NCBI RefSeq assembly: GCF_937976265.1
Contig: NZ_CALJRX010000167.1
Span: forward strand, 1-12,636
Length of the DNA stretch: 12,636 nucleotides
Direction of reading: 5' to 3'
Source: an uncultured Haemophilus sp.
GTDB taxonomy: Bacteria; Pseudomonadota; Gammaproteobacteria; Enterobacterales; Pasteurellaceae
Part shown: piece by piece, positions 5,467-12,537 of the stretch
Layout: each line of letters opens with the position of its first letter
Position numbering within the stretch: the stretch's first letter is position 1
Notes under the pieces: generated by a model
Databases searched by the model: none
Told to the model about the DNA's origin: nothing
What the model saw: only the letters and a program-made list of their open reading frames with translations
Translations under genes and position numbers: made by a program

Positions 5467-7227
5467 ATGGACAAACTTCGCCAAAAATATTTACAAAAAT
5501 GGCTTCGTGCGCAGCAACAACCTGTTAAAAAATTAATGCGCACCAATATTGCCCTTGCCACACTTTCCTCCTTAATTCTTGTGGCTCAAACCTATTTTCT
5601 TGCGACATTGCTCGACAAGCTCATTATGCAAAATGTCGATCGCACTGAACTGGTTCCATATTTTATTGCATTAATCATTACTTTTGCTTTGCGGGCGGTC
5701 ATTTTATGGCTACGCGAAAAAATTGGCTTTAAAGCAGGTCGATTACTGCGCAATCACATGCGCCAAAAGATCTTAGACAAAATCCACCAAGTGGGACCTG
5801 CGACTATCAATAACAAACCCGCCGGAAGCTGGGCAAGTATCATGCTTGAACAAGTGGAAAATCTACATAACTTCTATGCGCGTTTCTTACCACAACAAAG
5901 TTTGTCTGCCATTGTACCAATGGTGATTTTAATTGCCGTATTCCCACTCAACTGGGCGGCAGGACTGATTTTAATGGTCACTGCACCGCTTGTACCAATT
6001 TTTATGATTCTGGTAGGGATTGCGGCAGCAGACAGCAGTCAAAAAAATATGGCGACCCTTTCTCGCTTAAGTGCTCAATTTTTGGATCGCTTACGCGGTT
6101 TAGAAACCTTGCGTCTTTTCAACCGCACTTCAGAACAAACTCAACATATTGAAAACACAACGGAAGACTTCCGTGAAACGACCATGGCGGTACTTAAAAT
6201 GGCGTTTCTCTCTTCCGCTGTGTTAGAGTTTTTCACCTCCATTTCCATTGCTTTAATGGCGGTGTATTTTGGTTTTAGCTATTTAGGCCAAATCGAATTT
6301 GGCACTTATGGCACCACACTGACCTTATTTACCGGCTTTTTCTGCTTAATTCTTGCACCAGAGTTTTATCAACCATTGCGGGATCTCGGGACTTACTACC
6401 ACGATCGTGCAGCGGGTATTGGTGCTGCTGATGCCATTGTCGATTTCTTAGAAGCGGATTATTTAATTGCACATCAAGGCAATGAACAAATTCCAGCACA
6501 AAGTGCGGTCGAAATTCAGGCTGAAAATTTAGTGGCGCTTTCTCCACAAGGTCAACCATTAACTAAGCCCCTTTCATTCCATATTCCGAAAGAAAGCCAT
6601 ATTGCTCTTGTCGGTCAAAGTGGTGCAGGCAAAACCTCTTTAATCAATGTCTTACTGGGTTTCTTGCCTTATGAAGGTAGCTTAAAAATTAACGGTGTGG
6701 AACTGAATCAAAGCCGTTTAAGCGACTGGCGTAAACAAATTGCGTGGGTAGGTCAAAACCCATTACTACTACAAGGTAGCATCAAAGAAAATCTACTTTT
6801 AGGCGATATTCAAGCAACTGATGAGCAAATTGAGCAAGCCTTGATTTCTGCTCAAGCGAAAGAGTTTACCGATAAATTAGGCTTGGATAGCGAAATTAAA
6901 GATGGCGGCATTGGTGTATCTGTAGGCCAAGCTCAACGCTTAGCGATCGCACGCGCTTTACTACGCAAAGGCAATTTATTATTACTCGATGAGCCTACGG
7001 CTAGCCTCGATGCTCAGTCTGAAAATCTGGTACTTGCTGCCCTTGCAGAAATGAGCCATAACCAAACGACCTTAATGATCACACACCGTATTGAAGATCT
7101 AAAACAATGTGACAATATTTTTGTGATGCAAGAAGGTGAAATTGTTCAACAAGGGCATTTCAACCAATTAAAAGATCAAGGCTTCTTTGCCGAATTATTG
7201 GCTCAACGAAAAGAGGATATTCAATAA
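5467..7227 (+). CDS. cydD: ABC exporter subunit CydD (cytochrome bd assembly)
   Basis: This 586-residue half-transporter has an N-terminal six-helix membrane domain (about residues 20-320) and a C-terminal ATPase domain (about 345-586). Walker A is GQSGAGKT at 383-390, the signature VSVGQAQ at 484-490 (the CydD-type variant of LSGGQ), Walker B ends in LLDEP with D508-E509, and the H-loop is ITHR with H540. CydD pairs with CydC to form a heterodimeric inner-membrane exporter. It was described as exporting cysteine and glutathione, more recently as handling heme, and is needed for active cytochrome bd oxidase. The start has no clear Shine-Dalgarno sequence (ACTCTACAAATCT precedes the ATG), but MDKLRQKYLQKWL is a normal CydD N-terminus. 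Its stop overlaps the cydC start. Two uptake signals lie inside. Confidence 0.96.
   Translation: MDKLRQKYLQKWLRAQQQPVKKLMRTNIALATLSSLILVAQTYFLATLLDKLIMQNVDRTELVPYFIALIITFALRAVILWLREKIGFKAGRLLRNHMRQKILDKIHQVGPATINNKPAGSWASIMLEQVENLHNFYARFLPQQSLSAIVPMVILIAVFPLNWAAGLILMVTAPLVPIFMILVGIAAADSSQKNMATLSRLSAQFLDRLRGLETLRLFNRTSEQTQHIENTTEDFRETTMAVLKMAFLSSAVLEFFTSISIALMAVYFGFSYLGQIEFGTYGTTLTLFTGFFCLILAPEFYQPLRDLGTYYHDRAAGIGAADAIVDFLEADYLIAHQGNEQIPAQSAVEIQAENLVALSPQGQPLTKPLSFHIPKESHIALVGQSGAGKTSLINVLLGFLPYEGSLKINGVELNQSRLSDWRKQIAWVGQNPLLLQGSIKENLLLGDIQATDEQIEQALISAQAKEFTDKLGLDSEIKDGGIGVSVGQAQRLAIARALLRKGNLLLLDEPTASLDAQSENLVLAALAEMSHNQTTLMITHRIEDLKQCDNIFVMQEGEIVQQGHFNQLKDQGFFAELLAQRKEDIQ
6122..6130 (-). 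repeat. DNA uptake signal (Hin type)
   Basis: Perfect ACCGCACTT inside cydD, read within F-N-R-T-S at the end of the membrane-domain helices. Confidence 0.85.
6501..6509 (+). repeat. DNA uptake signal (Hin type)
   Basis: Perfect AAGTGCGGT inside cydD, read within Q-S-A-V-E in the linker between the membrane and ATPase domains. Confidence 0.85.
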
Positions 7228-8957
7228 TGCGTGCTTTACTTCCCTTTTTACGTTTATTTAAATTTGCCAAGTTGCCTTTATTTTTAGGCTTGGTTTTAAT
7301 GATTACGGGCCTTGCATCTAGCATAGGCTTGCTGACCACATCGGGTTGGTTTTTAGCCGCAACAGCTATTGCGGGTCTTGGCACGTTATTTAATTTCTTC
7401 TATCCATCTGCTTCTGTGCGTGGGCTTGCTATTGGCCGCACTCTTTTCCGCTATTTTGAAAAGTTGGTGACACACGATGCGACTTTCCGCATTTTGGCTA
7501 AATTACGGGTACAAGTTTTTGAGAAGATTATTCCATTAAGTCCTGCAGTGTTAAATCGCTACCGTAACAGCGATTTATTAAACCGCTTAGTGTCTGATGT
7601 AGATACCCTTGATAGTCTTTACCTTCGCTTAATTGCGCCATTTATTACGGCTATTTTTGTGATTCTAGCTATGTGTATTGGCCTAAGTTTCGTCAATGCC
7701 CCTTTAGCCTTAGGTCTAGGTGTGAGCCTACTTTTATTAGTATTGGTTATTCCAACCGTTTTCTACCAACTGGGTAAAAAATTTGGCGATAAACTCGTGC
7801 ATTCACGCGCACTTTATCGCACACAATTCTTAGAATTTATCCAAGCACAAGCGGAATTATTGCTTTTTAATGCCGAAGATAAATTGAAAGATAACATGGC
7901 TAAAACTGAAGCTAATTGGCAAGCCGATCAACAAAAAGAAGCCAATTTAAGCGGATTTTCAACCGCACTTTCACTCTTTTTAAATGGTTTAATTATTGCC
8001 GCAATGTTGTGGTTTAGCTCACAAGCGGAGTTTGGCAACGATGAATATCGCATGGCGTTTATTGCGCTCTTCACTTTTGCGGCCTTAGCCTCATTTGAAA
8101 TCTTAATGCCATTAGGTTCTGCATTCTTACATATCGGGCAAGTCATTGCGTCAGCTGAACGCGTGACAGATATTATCGAGCAGCAACCATTAGTGACCTT
8201 TAATGGCAAAGCGGAGTTCGATCAAAACGCCACAACATTAATTGAAGCGAAAGATCTTTCTTTCACTTATCCTGAACGTCAAAATCGTGCTTTAGAGAAT
8301 TTGAATTTAACCATTCAAAAAGGCCAAAAAGTCGCGATTTTAGGTAAAACAGGCAGCGGGAAATCCACGTTATTACAGCTTTTAGTGCGTAATTATGATG
8401 CCAACCAAGGGCAACTATTCCTTGCTGGCAAGCCGATTGCTGATTACGCTGAAGACACATTACGCAACCAATTCTGCTTTTTAACGCAACGTGTTCATGT
8501 ATTTAGCGATACACTTCGTCAAAATCTGCAATTCGCCAGTGCGGTCAATATTTCAGATGAAAAAATGATCGAGGTGTTAAATCAGGTTGGTTTAGGCAAA
8601 TTGCTGGAACAAGAACAAGGTTTAGATATTTGGTTAGGTGATGGTGGTCGTCCACTTTCTGGTGGAGAACAACGTCGTTTGGGCTTAGCGCGTATTTTGC
8701 TTAATGATGCGCCAATTTTACTATTAGATGAGCCAACAGAAGGTCTAGATCGCGAAACTGAGCGCCAAATTTTACGTTTGATTCTTGCTCACGCTGAAAA
8801 TAAAACCTTAATTATGGTGACTCACCGCTTAACAGCGATTGAGCAATTTGATGAACTTTTTGTGATTGATGAAGCGAAGCTAATTGAAAAAGGCACTTAC
8901 GCAGAATTATTGCAATTAGAAAAAGGGTTCTTCAAACAATTAGTGGAGCGTGTGTAA
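7227..8957 (+). CDS. cydC: ABC exporter subunit CydC (cytochrome bd assembly)
   Basis: This 576-residue partner of CydD has a membrane domain (about residues 10-310) and an ATPase domain (about 340-576). Walker A is GKTGSGKST at 373-381, the signature is a canonical LSGGEQ at 477-482, Walker B is LLLDEP with D501-E502, and the H-loop is VTHR with H533. Having LSGGEQ here and SVGQAQ in CydD fits a heterodimer with two unlike ATP sites. The ATG shares one base with the cydD TAA stop (TAATG), so translation is coupled; AAAGAGGA lies about 8 bases before it in the cydD tail. The gene ends 18 bases before the 3' end of the convergent 4.5S RNA gene, with no separate terminator visible for it. Confidence 0.96.
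   Translation: MRALLPFLRLFKFAKLPLFLGLVLMITGLASSIGLLTTSGWFLAATAIAGLGTLFNFFYPSASVRGLAIGRTLFRYFEKLVTHDATFRILAKLRVQVFEKIIPLSPAVLNRYRNSDLLNRLVSDVDTLDSLYLRLIAPFITAIFVILAMCIGLSFVNAPLALGLGVSLLLLVLVIPTVFYQLGKKFGDKLVHSRALYRTQFLEFIQAQAELLLFNAEDKLKDNMAKTEANWQADQQKEANLSGFSTALSLFLNGLIIAAMLWFSSQAEFGNDEYRMAFIALFTFAALASFEILMPLGSAFLHIGQVIASAERVTDIIEQQPLVTFNGKAEFDQNATTLIEAKDLSFTYPERQNRALENLNLTIQKGQKVAILGKTGSGKSTLLQLLVRNYDANQGQLFLAGKPIADYAEDTLRNQFCFLTQRVHVFSDTLRQNLQFASAVNISDEKMIEVLNQVGLGKLLEQEQGLDIWLGDGGRPLSGGEQRRLGLARILLNDAPILLLDEPTEGLDRETERQILRLILAHAENKTLIMVTHRLTAIEQFDELFVIDEAKLIEKGTYAELLQLEKGFFKQLVERV
7962..7970 (-). repeat. DNA uptake signal (Hin type)
   Basis: Perfect ACCGCACTT inside cydC, read within S-T-A-L-S at the start of a membrane helix. 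Confidence 0.85.
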
Positions 8958-9000
8958 AATAAGAAAGGATAAGTTGGGTGGAAATCTTCCCAGCTTATTC
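8955..9000 (-). terminator. Terminator of ffs that overlaps the mature RNA 3' arm
   Basis: On the minus strand GAATAAGCTGGG (9000-8989) can pair with CCCAACTTATCC (8978-8967), giving 10 of 12 pairs around a 10-base loop. The run TTTCTTATTTT (8966-8956) follows. The loop and left arm are part of mature 4.5S RNA, so this hairpin is an alternative to the final terminal stem. Read on the plus strand all 12 positions pair with G-U wobbles, but no T-run follows there. Confidence 0.6.
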
Positions 9001-9089
9001 TCGGCACACAGAAATTCCGACTTTGGCTGCTTTCTTCCGAACCTGACCGAGTAAACCGGACACCGTTGCGAGAGACCGAGAAGATTTCC
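8976..9089 (-). ncRNA. ffs: 4.5S RNA, the signal recognition particle RNA
   Basis: The minus strand carries the conserved SRP domain IV: GGTCAGGTTCGG, then AAGAAAGCAGCC. It has the GGAA tetraloop and asymmetric loops that bind the Ffh M domain. The upstream GTTTAC and downstream GTGTGCC blocks match E. coli 4.5S RNA. GGAAATCTTC at the 5' end pairs with GAAGATTTCC near the 3' end to close the long hairpin, leaving an ACCC tail as in E. coli. The ends deduced this way give 114 nt, the E. coli length. Together with Ffh and FtsY it targets nascent membrane proteins to the translocon. It sits in a 252-base gap between cydC and nrdG on the opposite strand and is easily missed because open frames cross it. 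Confidence 0.96.
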
Positions 9090-9118
9090 ATTGATATCGC
9101 AATGCGATTAGGTGGGCT

Positions 9119-9147
9119 ATTATGCAAGAATTGGCCCTGTATTGCAA
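9119..9147 (-). promoter_or_regulatory. Promoter of ffs
   Basis: On the minus strand TTGCAA (9147-9142), a 17-base spacer and CATAAT (9124-9119, five of six consensus) form a sigma-70 promoter. Transcription would start near 9112 with a GC-rich discriminator (AGCCCACC). That leaves a leader of about 23 bases ahead of the mature 5' end at 9089, containing a small ATCGCA/TGCGAT hairpin. This fits the leader that RNase P removes from the E. coli precursor. Confidence 0.6.
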
Positions 9148-9187
9148 AGGTTAATTTATCCATTTGGTGAATTTGACGAGAAAATCA

Positions 9188-9196
9188 ACCGCACTT
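9188..9196 (-). repeat. DNA uptake signal (Hin type), in nrdG leader
   Basis: Perfect ACCGCACTT just upstream of the nrdG ribosome binding site (AAGG, 9199-9202). Confidence 0.85.
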
Positions 9197-9209
9197 TTAA
9201 GGTAAAACC

Positions 9210-9677
9210 ATGAACTATCTCCAATACTACCCTACCGATGTTGTAAATGGCGAAGGCACCCGTTGTACCCTTTTCGTTAGCGGTTGTACGCATGGTTGTC
9301 GTGGTTGCTACAATCAAAAGAGCTGGTCTTTTGATAATGGCGTATTATTTGATGAAGCGATGGAACAACAGATCATCAATGATTTAAAAGATACGCGTAT
9401 TAAACGTCAAGGACTCACGCTTTCTGGTGGAGATCCGATGCATCCTCGTAATGTTGAAGCCTTACTTCCTTTTGTACAGCGTGTAAAAAAAGAATGTCCC
9501 GATAAGGACATTTGGGTGTGGACGGGTTATAAACTGGATGAACTTGATGATTATCAACGTCAAATGTTGCCTTATATTGACGTGCTTATTGATGGGAAAT
9601 TTATACAAGAACAGGCTGACCCAAGCTTGGTTTGGCGCGGTTCAGCCAATCAAGTGATTTATCGTTTTAAGGTTTAA
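9210..9677 (+). CDS. nrdG: Anaerobic ribonucleoside-triphosphate reductase activating protein
   Basis: This 155-residue radical-SAM enzyme (E. coli NrdG has 154) cleaves S-adenosylmethionine to place the glycyl radical on NrdD, allowing deoxyribonucleotide synthesis without oxygen. The 4Fe-4S cluster motif is C26-x3-C30-x2-C33 (CTHGCRGC), and SGGDP at 72-76 is the SAM-binding stretch. AAGG lies 7 bases before the ATG. No nrdD is in this window, so the pair is split, unlike the E. coli nrdDG operon. The upstream region is shared with the divergent ffs gene. I could not find a convincing promoter or FNR box there. The stop overlaps the stop of the convergent yjjV-like gene by four bases. Confidence 0.96.
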   Translation: MNYLQYYPTDVVNGEGTRCTLFVSGCTHGCRGCYNQKSWSFDNGVLFDEAMEQQIINDLKDTRIKRQGLTLSGGDPMHPRNVEALLPFVQRVKKECPDKDIWVWTGYKLDELDDYQRQMLPYIDVLIDGKFIQEQADPSLVWRGSANQVIYRFKV

Positions 9678-10462
9678 CCGAATAAGGTTAAGCTATTCTG
9701 CCAAGCCGTTTCTTTAATCACTTCAGGCTCTTCACTTCTTAAATGGCATAACGCCTCAAAGGCATGAACAATCCGTTCTGGTCGATTAGGTTGCCCTTGA
9801 AAGCCAAACACCGGCATATCTGGTGTATCCGTTTCTAATACCAACGCCTCTAATGGCAACTTCGCAATCGCTTGACGCGTTTTATTCGCGCGTTCATAAG
9901 TAATCGTGCCGCCTACGCCAATTTTATAGCCTAAATCCACAAATCGTTTTGCTTGATCATAACTTCCAGAAAAACCATGCACGACACCACATTTTGGCAA
10001 ATTGGCTTGTTTTAAAAAACGGAATAATTGCTCATGGGATTTTCGGCTATGCAAGTTCACAGAAAGGTTATATTTCTTCGCTAAATAAAGCTGACTTTCC
10101 AAAAAGTGCTGTTGCTTTTGCCATAATTCATCAGTCAATAAATCAGGAATCGCACATTCTAAGCCAATTTCTGCTACGGCTGTACAATTTTGATTACGAA
10201 CAGATAATGCCGCATCCAATATCTCTAAATCATGCTCTTGGTGCTCTTTGATATAAAGAGGATGCAATCCAAGCCCACAATAAAGATGCTCAGGGAAAAG
10301 TGCGGTCATATTTTGGATCGTTTTAAAATCCGACTCTTTTACCGCCACAATCAAGATTTTTTGCACATCAGCTTGCTTAGCGTTATCCACGAGCTGAGCT
10401 AATGGCTCACCAGTGTCATGATGAAGATAATCAAGGTGGGTATGAGTATCGAAGAAAGGCAT
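9674..10462 (-). CDS. yjjV: TatD-family metal-dependent deoxyribonuclease (YjjV-like)
   Basis: The 262 residues form a TIM-barrel metallohydrolase. Expected metal ligands are H7 and H9 (DTHTHLD), E98 (AEIGLE), H138 (NLHSRK), H162 (VHGFSG) and D212 (ETDTP). Long stretches such as GYKIGVGGTITY and GFQGQPNRPE are YjjV hallmarks and separate it from TatD and YcfH. The family cleaves DNA with divalent metals; the cellular role of YjjV is not well defined. Residue 102 is Glu where EIGLD is usual. The start at 10462 is fixed by the HTH motif lying near the N-terminus; the ribosome binding site is weak. The ppiB terminator lies only 18 bases upstream, so transcription must read through or begin unusually close. 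The 3' end overlaps nrdG by four bases. Confidence 0.92.
   Translation of the reverse strand: MPFFDTHTHLDYLHHDTGEPLAQLVDNAKQADVQKILIVAVKESDFKTIQNMTALFPEHLYCGLGLHPLYIKEHQEHDLEILDAALSVRNQNCTAVAEIGLECAIPDLLTDELWQKQQHFLESQLYLAKKYNLSVNLHSRKSHEQLFRFLKQANLPKCGVVHGFSGSYDQAKRFVDLGYKIGVGGTITYERANKTRQAIAKLPLEALVLETDTPDMPVFGFQGQPNRPERIVHAFEALCHLRSEEPEVIKETAWQNSLTLFG
10298..10306 (+). repeat. DNA uptake signal (Hin type)
   Basis: Perfect AAGTGCGGT on the plus strand inside the minus-strand yjjV-like gene, read there within M-T-A-L-F. Confidence 0.85.
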
Positions 10463-10480
10463 AATGTTATTTTACTTAAG

Positions 10481-10513
10481 AAAAAAGGTGTGTAGATTGC
10501 GTATCCACACACC
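10481..10513 (-). terminator. Rho-independent terminator of ppiB
   Basis: On the minus strand GGTGTGTGGAT (10513-10503) pairs with ATCTACACACC (10497-10487) over 11 positions, one a G-U wobble, with loop ACGCA. TTTTTT (10486-10481) follows immediately. It begins 7 bases after the ppiB stop. The pairing is cleaner on the minus strand than on the plus, fixing its direction. Confidence 0.88.
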
Positions 10514-10520
10514 AGATTAA

Positions 10521-11030
10521 TTATTCGACAGAAACGGATGTAATCACAACATCTTCTGTCGGAACGTCTTGGTGGAAGCCTTTATTACCGGTTTTTACTT
10601 TTTTGATTTTATCCACCACATCCATGCCTTCAACCACTTCACCGAATACGGCATAACCCCATTCTTGCACGACTTCACGGCCAAACATCTCTTTTGAACG
10701 GTAGTTTAAGAAGTCATTATCTGCCACGTTAATGAAGAATTGTGCCGTTGCAGAATGTGGATCAGAGGTACGCGCCATGGCGATTGTGCCACGTTTATTG
10801 CTTAAACGATTGTTAGCTTCATTTTGGATCGGTGCGTTTGTTGCTTTTTCACGCATTCCGCTTTCCATACCACCGCCTTGGATCATAAATCCATCAATAA
10901 CACGGTGGAAAATTGTGTTATTATAGAAACCGTTTTTACAATAATTTAAAAAGTTTTCTGCGGTGATTGGCGCTTTATCAAAATCAAGTTTAATTTTAAT
11001 ATCGCCAAAATTTGTGTGTAATGTAACCAT
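10521..11030 (-). CDS. ppiB: Peptidyl-prolyl cis-trans isomerase B (cytoplasmic cyclophilin)
   Basis: This 169-residue cyclophilin isomerises X-Pro bonds during protein folding. It starts MVTLHTNFGDIKIKLD with no signal peptide, so it is the cytoplasmic PpiB, not periplasmic PpiA. Active-site residues are R43 (FHRVIDGFMIQGG), Q51, and the Q97-F98-F99 strand (TAQFFIN). Compared with E. coli PpiB (164 residues), it has a slightly longer segment after DNDFLN (RSKEMFGREVVQEWG). The frame is open further upstream, to 11093, but the ATG at 11030 has GAGGA 7 bases before it and matches the family start. It is divergent from cysS, and a terminator separates it from the yjjV-like gene downstream. Confidence 0.96.
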   Translation of the reverse strand: MVTLHTNFGDIKIKLDFDKAPITAENFLNYCKNGFYNNTIFHRVIDGFMIQGGGMESGMREKATNAPIQNEANNRLSNKRGTIAMARTSDPHSATAQFFINVADNDFLNYRSKEMFGREVVQEWGYAVFGEVVEGMDVVDKIKKVKTGNKGFHQDVPTEDVVITSVSVE

Positions 11031-11060
11031 GTTGTTTTCCTCTTGAAAATTAAGGCATTC

Positions 11061-11089
11061 ATTATTCCACAAATGGCGAGAAAGTGCCA
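11061..11089 (-). promoter_or_regulatory. Possible ppiB promoter
   Basis: On the minus strand AATAAT (11066-11061) is a five-of-six -10. The -35 position, TGGCAC (11089-11084, spacer 17), is weak. Transcription would begin near 11054, about 24 bases before the ATG. Confidence 0.3.
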
Positions 11090-11102
11090 CCATGAGCAGA
11101 AA

Positions 11103-11111
11103 AAGTGCGGT
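11103..11111 (+). repeat. DNA uptake signal (Hin type), between ppiB and cysS
   Basis: Perfect AAGTGCGGT in the divergent intergenic region. A degenerate second copy (AAAGTGCCACC, from about 11090) lies just upstream. It is not paired into a terminator. Confidence 0.85.
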
Positions 11112-11141
11112 CGTTTTCCAACCAGTTTTAAGAGAAAAAAT

Positions 11142-12521
11142 ATGTTAAAGATTTTTAATACCCTCACTCGAGAAAAAGAAGTATTCAAACCTATCCATGA
11201 AGGAAAAGTGGGTATGTATGTGTGCGGCGTGACCGTTTACGATTTATGCCATATTGGCCACGGCCGTACCTTTGTGTGTTTTGATGTGATTGCTCGCTAT
11301 TTACGCGCTTTAGGTTACGATTTAACTTATGTGCGTAATATCACGGATGTGGACGATAAAATCATCAAACGCGCATTGGAAAATAAAGAAACCTGCGATC
11401 AACTTGTGGATCGTATGGTGCAAGAGATGTATAAAGATTTTGATGCACTAAACGTATTGCGTCCTGATTTCGAACCTCGTGCAACGCATCATATTCCTGA
11501 AATTATTGAGATTGTGGAAAAACTGATTGCGCGTGGTCATGCTTATGTTGCAGACAATGGCGATGTGATGTTTGATGTGGAAAGCTTTAAAGAATACGGC
11601 AAATTATCGCGCCAAGATCTCGACCAATTACAAGCTGGAGCACGTATTGAAATTAATGAAATCAAGAAAAATCCAATGGATTTCGTGCTTTGGAAAATGT
11701 CAAAAGAAAACGAACCAAGCTGGCCATCCCCATGGGGCGCGGGTCGTCCAGGTTGGCACATTGAATGTTCTGCGATGAACTGCAAACAACTTGGCGAACA
11801 TTTTGATATTCACGGCGGTGGCTCTGATTTAATGTTCCCGCATCACGAAAATGAAATTGCGCAATCTTGCTGTGCTCATGGTGGCCAATATGTGAATTAT
11901 TGGATCCATTCCGGCATGATCATGGTAGATAAAGAAAAAATGTCGAAATCCCTCGGCAACTTCTTCACTATTCGTGATGTATTAAACCACTACAATGCAG
12001 AAGCGGTGCGTTATTTCTTACTAACGGCACACTATCGCAGCCAACTCAATTATAGTGAAGAAAACCTGAATTTAGCACAAGGTGCATTAGAACGTTTGTA
12101 CACCGCTTTACGTGGCACCGATCAAAGTGCGGTTGCTTTTGGCGGTGAAAATTTTGTGGAAGCCTTCCGTGAAGCAATGGACGATGATTTCAATACGCCG
12201 AACGCGCTTTCTGTCTTATTTGAAATGGCGCGTGAAATCAATAAATTGAAAACTGAAGATGCAGAAAAAGCCAATGGTCTTGCTGCTCGTTTACGTGAAT
12301 TAGCGGGTATCTTAGGTTTACTTCAACAAGATCCAGAAAAATTCTTACAAGCGGGTTCTAACGATGATGAAGTCGCAAAAATTGAAGCGCTCATCAAACA
12401 ACGCAACGAAGCGCGTGCAGCTAAAGATTGGGCTACTGCGGATGCGGCACGTAATGAACTCACCGCAATGGGTATCGTGTTAGAAGATGGCGCCAACGGC
12501 ACGACGTGGCGTAAGCAATAA
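11142..12521 (+). CDS. cysS: Cysteinyl-tRNA synthetase
   Basis: This 459-residue class I synthetase charges tRNA-Cys with cysteine in the cytoplasm. The HIGH box is HIGH at 37-40 and KMSKS is at 266-270. The zinc site that selects cysteine is complete: C28 (YVCGVTVYD), C209 (WHIECSAM), H234 and E238 (HHENE). The C-terminal helical anticodon region ends in GTTWRKQ, as usual. The frame is open upstream to an ATG at 11043, but the ATG at 11142 follows AAGAGA, gives the family start MLKIFNTLTREKE, and yields the length I recall for H. influenzae CysS. It is divergent from ppiB and ends in a strong terminator, so it is a single-gene unit. I see no T-box or other leader control. Confidence 0.98.
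   Translation: MLKIFNTLTREKEVFKPIHEGKVGMYVCGVTVYDLCHIGHGRTFVCFDVIARYLRALGYDLTYVRNITDVDDKIIKRALENKETCDQLVDRMVQEMYKDFDALNVLRPDFEPRATHHIPEIIEIVEKLIARGHAYVADNGDVMFDVESFKEYGKLSRQDLDQLQAGARIEINEIKKNPMDFVLWKMSKENEPSWPSPWGAGRPGWHIECSAMNCKQLGEHFDIHGGGSDLMFPHHENEIAQSCCAHGGQYVNYWIHSGMIMVDKEKMSKSLGNFFTIRDVLNHYNAEAVRYFLLTAHYRSQLNYSEENLNLAQGALERLYTALRGTDQSAVAFGGENFVEAFREAMDDDFNTPNALSVLFEMAREINKLKTEDAEKANGLAARLRELAGILGLLQQDPEKFLQAGSNDDEVAKIEALIKQRNEARAAKDWATADAARNELTAMGIVLEDGANGTTWRKQ
12125..12133 (+). repeat. DNA uptake signal (Hin type)
   Basis: Perfect AAGTGCGGT inside cysS, read within Q-S-A-V-A, the same reading as the copy in cydD. Confidence 0.85.
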
Positions 12522-12537
12522 TCTCACTTTGATACAA

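Noticed and set aside
9092..9105. Second FNR-like site (TTGAT ATCG CAATG)
   Set aside because: Only the first half matches; the second half-site does not resemble ATCAA, and the bases lie in the ffs leader.
8897..9163. 88-residue minus-strand open frame across ffs
   Set aside because: It overlaps the 4.5S RNA gene and its promoter entirely; no protein signature is visible.
9173..9188. Possible FNR box before nrdG (TTGAC ... ATCAA)
   Set aside because: The half-sites are separated by six bases, not the four FNR requires, and the first half-site is imperfect.
9674..9694. TTAACC/GGTTAA hairpin as a bidirectional terminator
   Set aside because: The stem is short and AT-rich and has no T-run on either side.
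11031..11093. Longer ppiB start
   Set aside because: The family N-terminus begins at the ATG at 11030, which has GAGGA at proper spacing.
11043..11141. Longer cysS start
   Set aside because: The extra 33 residues are not part of the family and cross an uptake signal; the ATG at 11142 has a good ribosome site.
4040..12357. Apl-type uptake signals (ACAAGCGG- sequences near 4044, 7847, 8021 and 12350)
   Set aside because: None completes ACAAGCGGT; they are ordinary codon runs, and the perfect signals present are all Hin type.
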